64,000 nt of DNA from Levilactobacillus brevis (lineage in GTDB: Bacteria > Bacillota > Bacilli > Lactobacillales > Lactobacillaceae): the NCBI GenBank assembly GCA_003666485.1, contig CP032931.1:248001-312000 (forward strand), in the 5' to 3' direction. Below, piece by piece: positions 8,823-15,633 of the stretch. The first letter of the stretch is position 1. Every line of letters starts with the position of its first letter. The notes under the pieces were generated by a model. The model was not told the DNA's origin and ran no database searches. It saw only the letters and a list, made by a program, of their open reading frames with translations. The position numbers and the translations under genes were made by a program.

Positions 8823-9653
8823 ATGATGAAGTTCGGTAAGCAAGTTCTGAGTGTCTTAGCAGTTACAGCGGGGGCCGTTGCCATGATTGGTGGCACCACC
8901 ACTGCCCAAGCCAAGAAGAAGACCACGACTAAGCCTGTGACCATTTACTTGACCCGCCACGGGGAAACGACTGGGAACGTGATGGGCCGGGTCCAAGGTT
9001 GGAGCGACTTCCCATTGACTAAGAACGGGACCAAGGTCGCTAACGATCTCGGCCGCGGGTTAAAGGGCAAGAAGTTTGTTGCTGCCTACGCTGGGAACTT
9101 GACGCGCCAACAAGTCACGGCTAAGCATGCCCTGAAGTATTCTGGCAACAAGAAGGTCAAAGTCAACGTTTCCAAGTACCTGCGTGAAGGCGGCTACGGG
9201 AGCTTTGAAGGTGACAGTATTGCTACTGACAACGCCTTGATCGCCGGCGTTTACGGCTTCAAAAATGGTGACGAGATGATGGCTAAGCAAGGTAAGAACT
9301 ACTGGACCAAGCTCCAAGACGCTTACTACAAGCTGGACAAGCAGAACAGTCAAAAGACCAAGTTGGTCAAGGCTGACCGTGCTGAAAGTTCCAAGCAAGT
9401 TGAAAAGCGGATGGCCAAGGAAATGAAGACCATTGCCAAGGCAACCAAGAAGCGTGGCGGCGGTAACGTGCTGGTCGTCAGTTCTGGGATGTCCATCAAC
9501 GAATACCTGTCAACCGTTACCAAGAAGTACAAAGGGACACCGCTGAAGAACGTTTCTGTTACCAAGCTGGTTTACAAGAACGGCAAGATTAGTGTTTCCG
9601 GAAACATTGGCTCCATGTACTATGCTAACAAGGGTGCCAAGCTCGCCAAATAA
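8823..9653 (+). CDS. exported histidine-phosphatase-superfamily protein, second catalytic His replaced
   Basis: A 276-residue protein with a signal peptide (cleavage near TTAQA-KKK). The phosphoglycerate-mutase-like motif LTRHGETTGN has the phospho-accepting His46 and Arg45, and YLREGGYGSFEG supplies the usual acidic region. The C-terminal motif that normally reads VVSHG reads VVSSG (Ser221), so the second catalytic His is missing. The mature protein is very Lys-rich. The ATG pair at 8823/8826 follows GGAGGAG; an upstream in-frame ATG at 8784 is less likely because it would spoil the signal peptide. It could be a weak phosphatase or a non-catalytic wall-binding protein. Confidence 0.85.
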   Translation: MMKFGKQVLSVLAVTAGAVAMIGGTTTAQAKKKTTTKPVTIYLTRHGETTGNVMGRVQGWSDFPLTKNGTKVANDLGRGLKGKKFVAAYAGNLTRQQVTAKHALKYSGNKKVKVNVSKYLREGGYGSFEGDSIATDNALIAGVYGFKNGDEMMAKQGKNYWTKLQDAYYKLDKQNSQKTKLVKADRAESSKQVEKRMAKEMKTIAKATKKRGGGNVLVVSSGMSINEYLSTVTKKYKGTPLKNVSVTKLVYKNGKISVSGNIGSMYYANKGAKLAK

Positions 9654-9667
9654 ATAGTGTCGTCGAA

Positions 9668-9696
9668 GCGCGTGGCCGGAATTGCCGCGCGTTTTT
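9668..9696 (+). terminator. Rho-independent terminator
   Basis: GCGCGTGGC and GCCGCGCGT form a GC-rich stem with two G-U pairs, followed by TTTTT. Confidence 0.75.
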
Positions 9697-9736
9697 GCGT
9701 ATAATGAAATTAATTATGCAAGCGAGGTGAGGCATC

Positions 9737-10291
9737 ATGCCAGTCTTCTACCACTTAGTCACGCGTCAAGCCGTCCACGAACGGCAGGTCTTTGACTTCT
9801 CAGACGGTCGGACCAACGCACAAGCCAGAGTCATCTTGGGCCGCGGGGAACAGCTTCCATGGGACCAAATTTTAAAAACGCCACGGTTGGCGCTGACACC
9901 GACGCAGACCACGCAATTGCGCGGCGACCGGGACCGCCAAGTCCATGCGTTGCGAGAAACCGTGCTGGAATTGGTCCGGTTGCGTGATCACCCCGACTAC
10001 CCCTCACGGTTGGCCTGCTTATTTGCGGCGCGGACCTATGATCACGCGTTGGCGTGGCGCGAGTTGTTTGAAAGAGAGGGCCGTCACGTTCTCCAAATGG
10101 TCCAGGTCACGACGACTGGTCCCGTATTCGCGGGGGATGCCAGGCTGTTGCCGGCCACGGATGGGTCCGCGGTGAGTGTCAAATTGGCTCAGGCCAAGCG
10201 CTACTGGGACACGCCAGCTGCCAAGGATCAGTTGAGTGAGGTATTGCTAGGTGGCCGCAGCGTGGTGACGCGAGTCGTGCGGACGTTTTAA
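9737..10291 (+). CDS. hypothetical cytoplasmic protein, possibly DUF2441-like
   Basis: A 184-residue soluble protein without signal peptide or membrane segment. It starts MPVFYHLVTRQ, which resembles the FYHVT opening of DUF2441 proteins, a family suspected to have an ADP-ribosyltransferase-like fold. The rest is rich in Arg and Leu, with RDHPDYPSRLACLF and ARTYDHALAW as the most distinctive stretches. The ATG has GAGGTGAGG 6 bases before it. It is monocistronic between two terminators. I do not recognise it with certainty and assign no function. Confidence 0.6.
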   Translation: MPVFYHLVTRQAVHERQVFDFSDGRTNAQARVILGRGEQLPWDQILKTPRLALTPTQTTQLRGDRDRQVHALRETVLELVRLRDHPDYPSRLACLFAARTYDHALAWRELFEREGRHVLQMVQVTTTGPVFAGDARLLPATDGSAVSVKLAQAKRYWDTPAAKDQLSEVLLGGRSVVTRVVRTF

Positions 10292-10306
10292 GATAAAGGA
10301 ATTTGT

Positions 10307-10330
10307 GGGTCGGTTTATACCGGCCTTTTA
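10307..10330 (+). terminator. short terminator
   Basis: GGTCGGT and ACCGGCC pair around TTAT and are followed by TTTTAT, 16 bp after the preceding stop codon. Confidence 0.65.
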
Positions 10331-10469
10331 TATTGCTTATTAATCTCGTATATAGCTGAAATATAATAAAATTTATGGAGTGAAAGTGCTTGCCAATCAC
10401 GTCTCAGTCACTTAAGATAGTAAACATCAAGAGTGATTGCAGAGGGGCATTGAGAGGAGCTGGCGACAG

Positions 10470-10895
10470 TTGAGACGAGTGATGGGGTTAGTCTTTTTGG
10501 TAGCACTATGGGGTGGCGTCGGGCTGACGACTCCCGCACAAGCGGCAACGTGGCATCACGGGACGCCGAAGCAGCTGCGCGGCATGTATCAGTCAACGAC
10601 GCCGCTGGGGAAGCATTCAGCGGCGGGATTTGCGCCGGTGGTCACGGTCAGAGCGAAGACGTTTAGCCTGAGTATTTCCAACAATCCAGAAAGCTTAGTG
10701 AAGCATCTCAAATATCAATACGTGCATGGCCATTACCAATTTAAGGGCACACTACAGCACATTGGTTTTGTGAAGGGCGGCAAGGTAACGTTTGGCTTAA
10801 AGAAGAAGGGGCACAGCCTGTATTTTGTCCAAAAGCGTAGCAACACTTTTGCCATGCCGGATCGGTTTAAGCAAACGACGCACGTGAAAGGATAG
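10470..10895 (+). CDS. small exported protein, P-K-x-L-R-G family (copy 2)
   Basis: An exported protein of about 141 residues with unknown function. The signal peptide ends near TPAQA-ATW and is followed at once by TPKQLRGMY, matching the family motif of the gene at 6751. I prefer the TTG at 10470, 9 bases after AGGAGC; an in-frame TTG at 10437 and a GTG at 10479 are alternatives. The mature part is basic and predicted beta-rich, about 110 residues. It is the first gene of a two-gene unit with another member of the same family 4 bp downstream. Confidence 0.72.
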   Translation: MRRVMGLVFLVALWGGVGLTTPAQAATWHHGTPKQLRGMYQSTTPLGKHSAAGFAPVVTVRAKTFSLSISNNPESLVKHLKYQYVHGHYQFKGTLQHIGFVKGGKVTFGLKKKGHSLYFVQKRSNTFAMPDRFKQTTHVKG

Positions 10896-10899
10896 GCGA

Positions 10900-11394
10900 A
10901 TGAAACGGTCGATTTGGTTACTCGTATTGTTGGCTGCTCTTGGTGGTGGTCTGAACACGACACAACCCGCATTAGCCCAAGGAAAGCAGACGTTACGACG
11001 GTTTCCTAAGCGGTTTCGCGGGACTTGGTACACCTACAGTGGTGGTCATTATTACTGGATGAAGATAACAGCGACTAAGATGCGGGTTAGTCACTGGACT
11101 TACAACCTGCATGCAAGACCGATAACTGCAGGAGGCGACCCCCGGTCCAAACGGCATCAACACTGGATTATTGCAACGGCTGGTAAGAAGTGGCTGTGGA
11201 CATACGGTTGGAACCAAGGCGCCGGTGCCGGCAGTTACTACAGCGAACGGCATCATCGAATTCATGGTAAGAGCTATGACACATTGCAAATGGCCAGTGG
11301 TGCGGGTGCTTGGGTTGACGGCTATGGGTATCGTAGTAAATCTGCGGCGAAACGGTTTGCTAATAAACGATTCGGTGACGAAAATTATCGTTAA
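10900..11394 (+). CDS. small exported protein, P-K-x-F-R-G family (copy 3)
   Basis: A 164-residue exported protein of unknown function. The signal peptide ends near PALAQ and the mature part begins with RFPKRFRGTWYTY, aligning with the family motif of copies 1 and 2. It is rich in Trp, Tyr, His and Gly (for example WTYGWNQGAGAG), which often marks wall or carbohydrate binding. It starts 4 bp after the preceding stop with AAAGGATAG as ribosome binding site, so the two are co-translated. The arrangement suggests a local duplication that has since diverged strongly. Confidence 0.78.
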   Translation: MKRSIWLLVLLAALGGGLNTTQPALAQGKQTLRRFPKRFRGTWYTYSGGHYYWMKITATKMRVSHWTYNLHARPITAGGDPRSKRHQHWIIATAGKKWLWTYGWNQGAGAGSYYSERHHRIHGKSYDTLQMASGAGAWVDGYGYRSKSAAKRFANKRFGDENYR

Positions 11395-11463
11395 TGAAGT
11401 TCCACTTACTGGCGGTTGGACGCGGTGTATACTGGGTACAGATAACCTTTAGGAGGAGTACCC

Positions 11464-11958
11464 ATGACCATCACTATTAATCCCGCACAGTCCCAAGATC
11501 TGGCCCAAATTATGACCATTGAAAAAGCTGGCTTCACCCCCGCCGAAGCGGCGACCGAAGCCAGCATGGCCGAACGGATTCGGCTGATTTCAGACACTTT
11601 CTTAGTTGCTAAAGATAGCGACACAATATTGGGTTATATCGTTGGCCCAGCGTTTGATCAGCGCTATTTGACTGACGAACTGTTCGCGCAATCGACCCCC
11701 AATAGGCCGACCGATCCGTACCAAACGGTCTTGAGTCTGGCCGTTAGTCCCCAGCACCAACAAGCGGGACTAGGTAGCCAACTCCTGACAGCCTTGGCCC
11801 AAGTCGCCCGCCGGCAACACCGACAAGCCATTACGCTGACCTGCCTGCAGCGGTTGGTCCCATTTTACGAGCGCAACGGATACGTCAACGAAGGCGTTTC
11901 CGCTTCAGCCCACGCAGGTGAGACCTGGTACAACTTGGTGTTGCCATTAGCTGATTAG
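11464..11958 (+). CDS. GNAT-family N-acetyltransferase
   Basis: A 164-residue acetyl-CoA-dependent acetyltransferase. The acetyl-CoA loop is QHQQAGLGSQLL near residue 100, preceded by the beta-4 strand LSLAVSP, and the C-terminal NGYVNEGV strand fits the fold. The arrangement is similar to the small arylalkylamine-acetyltransferase-like group (YPEA/PaiA-type relatives), so an amine substrate is possible. The ATG has a perfect AGGAGGAG. Its last 12 bases overlap the end of the convergent SMR gene. Confidence 0.87.
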   Translation: MTITINPAQSQDLAQIMTIEKAGFTPAEAATEASMAERIRLISDTFLVAKDSDTILGYIVGPAFDQRYLTDELFAQSTPNRPTDPYQTVLSLAVSPQHQQAGLGSQLLTALAQVARRQHRQAITLTCLQRLVPFYERNGYVNEGVSASAHAGETWYNLVLPLAD

Positions 11959-12261
11959 CTTAAGGCCCATGGTAGCTCCCAAAATCACGACGACCCACAG
12001 GAGCTTGCGCCAGTCCTTGGATTCATGGGAGAACAGCATGCCAGTGATCACACCGCCAGCGGCACCGATTCCGGTCCAGACGGCATAGGCAGTGCCCATG
12101 GGCAAGGTCTTGAGTGCCAATTCAAGCGCGCCGAAGCTCAGACTGAAGGTCACCACCATCAGGAACCAGAGCCACCATTTCTTAGCATGCAAGGCCCAGT
12201 TCATGAAGGTGACGCCCAGCATTTCGTTGAGACCAGCAAAGATTAAGAATAACCAAGCCAT
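11947..12261 (-). CDS. SMR-family guanidinium exporter subunit (YkkD-like)
   Basis: A 104-residue, four-helix small multidrug resistance protein. The essential acidic residue is in helix 1 (LNEMLGV), and helix 3 has the family motif MGTAYAVWTGIG. The ATG follows the stop of the partner gene by two bases and has AAAGGTGG as ribosome binding site. Paired SMR genes usually form an obligate heterodimer. Because the operon is led by a guanidine-I riboswitch, the pair probably exports guanidinium or a guanidino compound, not general drugs. Confidence 0.9.
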   Translation of the reverse strand: MAWLFLIFAGLNEMLGVTFMNWALHAKKWWLWFLMVVTFSLSFGALELALKTLPMGTAYAVWTGIGAAGGVITGMLFSHESKDWRKLLWVVVILGATMGLKLIS

Positions 12262-12263
12262 GA

Positions 12264-12587
12264 TCAGTGACCACCTTTCGTTGTGAATTGTAAGCCGCCG
12301 ATGCCGACCAGCAAGAGCGCAATCAGTCCAATTTTAAGCAGACTGACGGGTTCACCAAAGGCCAGCATACCCACACTGGTAGTTCCTAGTGTGCCGAGCC
12401 CGACGAAGACGGCGTAGGCTGTGCCGGCGGGGATGTGCCGACTGGCTCGAATCAGAAAATAAAAACTTAAATAAACGGCGATTCCCGTCAGTAACCATTC
12501 CCACGGGGTCGAGGCGTGCTTAAAGCCCACGACCCAGCTGACTTCAAAGACCGCGCCGAAAACAACGGTCATCCAATGTTGCCACAT
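12264..12587 (-). CDS. SMR-family guanidinium exporter subunit (Gdx/SugE-like)
   Basis: A 107-residue, four-helix protein and first gene of the two-gene SMR operon. FEVSWVVGFKHA in helix 1 is the Gdx/SugE-type signature (Glu followed by SWVVG), and PAGTAYAVFVGLG is in helix 3. The ATG has GGAGG close upstream. It follows directly on the guanidine-I riboswitch terminator, so its expression should rise when guanidine is bound. With its neighbour it would act as a proton-coupled exporter in the cytoplasmic membrane. Confidence 0.92.
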   Translation of the reverse strand: MWQHWMTVVFGAVFEVSWVVGFKHASTPWEWLLTGIAVYLSFYFLIRASRHIPAGTAYAVFVGLGTLGTTSVGMLAFGEPVSLLKIGLIALLLVGIGGLQFTTKGGH

Positions 12588-12599
12588 AGAAAATCCTCC

Positions 12600-12750
12600 T
12601 TAATCTACAGAAAAAGCCTGAGAAATTTCGTCAGTAATTGACAAAATCTCCCAGGCTTTTTCCCTTCCGTGTCTGCGGCTCAAGCCACAGGTTCTCTCTC
12701 GGACCAGACCCAATTGGCGGAACCCTAGAGAACAAAAGTATTCAGTTTGC
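12600..12750 (-). ncRNA. guanidine-I (ykkC) riboswitch
   Basis: On the minus strand the leader has the invariant blocks of the ykkC class in the correct order: CTAGGGTTCCG (12718-12728), GGTCCGAGAGA (12694-12704), ACACGGAAGGG (12662-12672) and then AAAAAGCCTGGGAGA. The last block is also the 5' arm of the terminator at 12611-12661, so ligand binding can stop terminator formation. This is the expected guanidine-ON design, and the downstream genes are Gdx-type exporters, which agrees. Confidence 0.93.
12611..12661 (-). terminator. riboswitch-controlled terminator
   Basis: On the minus strand AAAAAGCCTGGGAGATTTTG pairs with the complementary arm ending AGGCTTTTT, giving a long stem and a T-run 24 bases before the first SMR start codon. 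The 5' arm is shared with the aptamer. Confidence 0.9.
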
Positions 12751-12762
12751 TTCAGTAGCGCT

Positions 12763-12791
12763 AGTCTATCACATCTCAGAATTTGGGGCAA
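12763..12791 (-). promoter_or_regulatory. promoter of the guanidine-exporter operon
   Basis: Read on the minus strand, TTGCCC (12786-12791) and TAGACT (12763-12768) are separated by 17 bp, placing the transcript start just before the riboswitch aptamer. Confidence 0.65.
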
Positions 12792-12799
12792 GGGGCTTG

Positions 12800-12836
12800 G
12801 AAAACGTTTGATGTTAACCGTTTTCATCTTTATAAT
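12800..12836 (+). promoter_or_regulatory. gldA promoter with embedded inverted repeat
   Basis: TTGATG (12808-12813) and TATAAT (12831-12836) have exact 17-bp spacing. An inverted repeat GAAAACG ... CGTTTTC (12800-12806 and 12819-12825) straddles the -35 box, so a repressor bound there would block polymerase. The half-sites resemble cre half-sites but the spacing is wrong for CcpA. A good ribosome binding site GGAGGTG follows at about 12837. Confidence 0.7.
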
Positions 12837-12897
12837 GGAGGTGTTGTGAATAACATCACACGTAAGCTATCATAAATACAGTTAGGAGCGATTTTTA

Positions 12898-14010
12898 ATG
12901 ACACAGATGTTTGGGAGTCCCGCTTCATATGTACAAGGCAAAGGTGTTTTGTTTGATAGTGTCCAATACTTAGAAAAACTGGGGCGCAAACCGATTTTGA
13001 TGGCTGATACCGCTGTCTACAAAATCGTGGGTGACCAGTTCAAAGATTACTTAACAGAAAATAAATTTGATGTGCACAAGGTCATTTTCCGGGGTGAAGC
13101 TTCTCCAGAAGAAATTGATCGCATCACGGGCATTGGCAGCGACTTTGGCGCCGACGTGGTGATTGGTTTAGGTGGCGGGAAGGCACTGGATTCCGCCAAG
13201 GCGATTGCCGACAACCTGAAAGTTCCTGTTGCTATTCTGCCATCATTGGCCTCGACTGATGCGCCGTGCTCACGGCTGTCCGTCATTTACCATGAAGACG
13301 GGTCCTTCAAGGCTTACCGGTTCTACGACAAGAACCCTGACTTAGTATTGATCGATACCCGTTTGGTTGCCGGAGCACCAGCGCGCCTGTTGGCTTCTGG
13401 GATTGCGGATGCTTTAGCCACTAACGTTGAAGCCCAAGCCGTAGCCAAAGGGAACAGCGATAACATGCTGGGGGCCAAGCAGACCTTGGTCGGCAACGCG
13501 ATTGCCCAAAAATGTGAAGATACCCTGTTCAAGTATGGTCGGCTAGCGGTCGCATCCGTTAAGCAACACGCCGTTACCAACGCGTTGAACAAGATCGTTG
13601 AAGCCAACACCTTGATGAGTGGGGTCGGCTTTGAAAGTGGTGGCCTGTCCGCAGCTCATGCCATTCACGATGGCTTGACCGCGTTGGACGGTCCTATTCA
13701 CGAACTGACCCACGGGGAAAAGGTGGCTTACGGGACTTTGACCCAACTCTTCTTGGAAGGCCGGTCTGAAGAAGAATTCGACCGGTACTTGGCCTTTGAC
13801 TTGTCATTAGGCCTGCCAACGACCTTAGCTGACTTGAAGATTCCAAATGTTACCGATGAAGAACTCCTGAAGGTCGGTGAACAAGCCACGGCACCAGCAG
13901 ACACTATGAGCCGGATGCCGTTTGAAGTCACCCCAGACGACGTCGCCCAAGCGATGCGCGGGGTCGATGCTTATAGTCGGGCTTATCAAGCAAGAAAGAG
14001 TGTAGAGTAG
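12898..14010 (+). CDS. gldA: glycerol dehydrogenase
   Basis: A 370-residue iron/zinc-type alcohol dehydrogenase of the GldA group, normal full length. The NAD-binding motif is GLGGGKALDSAKA near residue 93, followed by LPSLASTDAPCS typical of GldA. Metal ligands are the Asp in SGIADALATN, the His in AHAIHDG and the His in THGEKVAYG. It would oxidise glycerol to dihydroxyacetone with NAD, or run in reverse as an electron sink. The gene is monocistronic behind a strong promoter. A dihydroxyacetone kinase is not present nearby, so the product's fate is decided elsewhere. Confidence 0.95.
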   Translation: MTQMFGSPASYVQGKGVLFDSVQYLEKLGRKPILMADTAVYKIVGDQFKDYLTENKFDVHKVIFRGEASPEEIDRITGIGSDFGADVVIGLGGGKALDSAKAIADNLKVPVAILPSLASTDAPCSRLSVIYHEDGSFKAYRFYDKNPDLVLIDTRLVAGAPARLLASGIADALATNVEAQAVAKGNSDNMLGAKQTLVGNAIAQKCEDTLFKYGRLAVASVKQHAVTNALNKIVEANTLMSGVGFESGGLSAAHAIHDGLTALDGPIHELTHGEKVAYGTLTQLFLEGRSEEEFDRYLAFDLSLGLPTTLADLKIPNVTDEELLKVGEQATAPADTMSRMPFEVTPDDVAQAMRGVDAYSRAYQARKSVE

Positions 14011-14410
14011 GGCGGTTAGCTGGCGAGCATTAACGGCATTAAGGGAATAACCCCGGGTTTGGGTTATTTGCTTAATGGTGTTAAGCGGAACCAGTTGCCC
14101 TACGGCGCACGTTTCGAAGGCTGCCAGTTTTCGGATGAACTGGCCAAAAGCCGTAGCTAAAGGACTTCCCCGGGTCTTTGGGGGAGTTTTTTAGCTGGGT
14201 TAAGCGCAGGAGTCTGGCTAGTGGCGCACGTTTCGGCGGCCGCCAGTTTCCGGATATATTGGCGAGAGTGGCCAGAACGCCCTGAGACAACCGCGTATTT
14301 TAGCCGGGGTTATTTGCTTAATGGTGTTAAGCGGAACCAGCTGCCCTACGGCGCACGTTTCGAAGGCTGCCAGTTTCCGGATGAACTGAGTGAAATCAGC
14401 CACTCAAACA
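14011..14410. repeat. hairpin-rich intergenic repeat cluster A (three units)
   Basis: Three partial units in the same direction (about 14011-14143, 14165-14262 and 14300-14388). A full unit has module 1, a long imperfect hairpin built from TTAACGGCATTAAGG and its near-complement CTTAATGGTGTTAA inside an AGCTGG/CCAGTT outer stem, and module 2, with the core CGCACGTTTCGAAGGC followed by CAGTTTCCGGAT. The same modules recur at 17851-18113, and module 1 at 58830. Short open frames in the cluster repeat one another and are artefacts of the repeat. The cluster starts directly after the gldA stop codon. Confidence 0.85.
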
Positions 14411-14432
14411 AACTGAATCGGTACCATCCAAG

Positions 14433-14462
14433 GCGTCCCGCCAATTAACGGGGCGCTTTTAT
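14433..14462 (+). terminator. terminator at the end of repeat cluster A
   Basis: GCGTCCCG and CGGGGCGC pair around CCAATTAA and are followed by TTTTATTAG. Confidence 0.7.
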
Positions 14463-14476
14463 TAGTTGAAATAAAA

Positions 14477-14490
14477 TGAAAGCGCTATCA
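14477..14490. promoter_or_regulatory. perfect cre site
   Basis: TGAAAGCGCTATCA fits every position of TGWAARCGYTWNCA. It lies 249 bp before the fructokinase-type start codon, at the upstream edge of an AT-rich region that must contain the promoter. CcpA control of the kinase/dehydrogenase operon is likely. Confidence 0.8.
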
Positions 14491-14659
14491 TAAATCGAAC
14501 AATTACGCTGATTTTGTTGAATAAGTGACTAATTTCACGATAAATACAATCGTTTGTATTTCGATAATCATGCGATTTCGGCGCGTTTTCTGAAAATTTT
14601 CGTGACAAAAATACCTTAAAAATCCGTAGTGAGCTTGCTATACTGAAAACGATTTAAAA

Positions 14660-14676
14660 ATGACTGTATCAGTCAT
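14660..14676. promoter_or_regulatory. candidate operator of the ROK-kinase operon
   Basis: ATGACTG-TAT-CAGTCAT is a perfect 7-bp inverted repeat 63 bp before the start codon, in the likely promoter-proximal leader. No regulator gene is linked, so the binding protein is unknown. Confidence 0.55.
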
Positions 14677-14738
14677 CATAACTTAGATAAAAGGTGCCGC
14701 GGGTCACGGCCCCCGGCGTAAATGTGGAGGTAGCAAAT

Positions 14739-15614
14739 ATGCAACTCGGAAGTATTGAAGCTGGGGGAACCAAGTTTGTTTGTGCAATCGGTAACGAAGA
14801 TTATCAGACTAAGGACAAGGTTCGGATTCCCACCACAACTCCGGAAGAAACCTTAAGCAAGACCATCGCGTACTTTAAACAGTTCCCGGAGCTAAAGGCG
14901 ATTGCCATTTCATCATTTGGCCCGATCGAACTGCGACGGAACTCACCGAAGTACGGCTATATCACCAACACGCCAAAGCCTGGCTGGGCCAACACGGATT
15001 TCGTGGGTCGGCTAAAGCAGGAGTTGGACGTGCCGATGTACTGGACGTCTGACGTGAACGGCTCTGCCTATGGTGAGTACGTGATGTCCACGCTGTTCAA
15101 CGAAAATATCGACTCGTTAGTTTACTTCACGATTGGGACCGGCGTGGGGGCCGGCGCTATCATTAACGGGCATTTCGTGGGTAGTCTGGGCCACCCTGAA
15201 ATGGGGCACGTTCGCTTGAAGCGGCATCCCGACGACTTAAATTTCGCGGGAATCTGCCCATTTCATGGGGATTGCTTGGAAGGCTTGGTCAGCGGACCAA
15301 CGTTCGACGCGCGGCTGGGGAAACCCGGTAAGGACGTTCCGTTGACCGACCACGTCTGGGACATCATGGCTTACTACGTTGCCCAAGCAGCCTTGCAAGT
15401 CACATTGATGATGCGGCCTGACAAGATCGTCTTTGGTGGCGGCGTTGTCAGTGAAGCCTTCTTGAAAAAGGTCCGGCACGAATTTGCTGAGTTATTGAAT
15501 GATTATGTCAACGTCGGCAAGCTTACGGATTACATCGTGATGCCTGCCGTCAAGGACAATGGTTCAGCCACGCTGGGTGATTTTGCCTTAGCGCTTAACG
15601 AGTACAACAAGTAA
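14739..15614 (+). CDS. ROK-family fructokinase
   Basis: A 291-residue ROK sugar kinase. The phosphate-1 motif is GSIEAGGTKF at the N-terminus, and the zinc-binding region HPEMGHVRLKRH ... ICPFHGDCLEGL (His, three Cys-type pattern) near residue 155 is typical of ScrK/YdhR-type fructokinases. It would phosphorylate fructose, or mannose, to the 6-phosphate. The ATG at 14739 has GGAGG 8 bases before it; an earlier in-frame start at 14694 lacks one. It is first in a four-gene operon with a polyol-type dehydrogenase, which suggests that the dehydrogenase delivers a ketose to this kinase. Confidence 0.9.
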   Translation: MQLGSIEAGGTKFVCAIGNEDYQTKDKVRIPTTTPEETLSKTIAYFKQFPELKAIAISSFGPIELRRNSPKYGYITNTPKPGWANTDFVGRLKQELDVPMYWTSDVNGSAYGEYVMSTLFNENIDSLVYFTIGTGVGAGAIINGHFVGSLGHPEMGHVRLKRHPDDLNFAGICPFHGDCLEGLVSGPTFDARLGKPGKDVPLTDHVWDIMAYYVAQAALQVTLMMRPDKIVFGGGVVSEAFLKKVRHEFAELLNDYVNVGKLTDYIVMPAVKDNGSATLGDFALALNEYNK

Positions 15615-15633
15615 GAGAGGAAGAATTTTAATT

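Noticed and set aside
12808-12825. cre site at the gldA promoter
   Set aside because: The half-sites look right but the spacing is off by one to several bases; it was recorded as an unassigned inverted repeat.
14081-14448. Several overlapping open frames on both strands with similar peptides
   Set aside because: They repeat each other because they lie in the hairpin repeat cluster; none has a ribosome binding site, and the same frames recur in cluster B.
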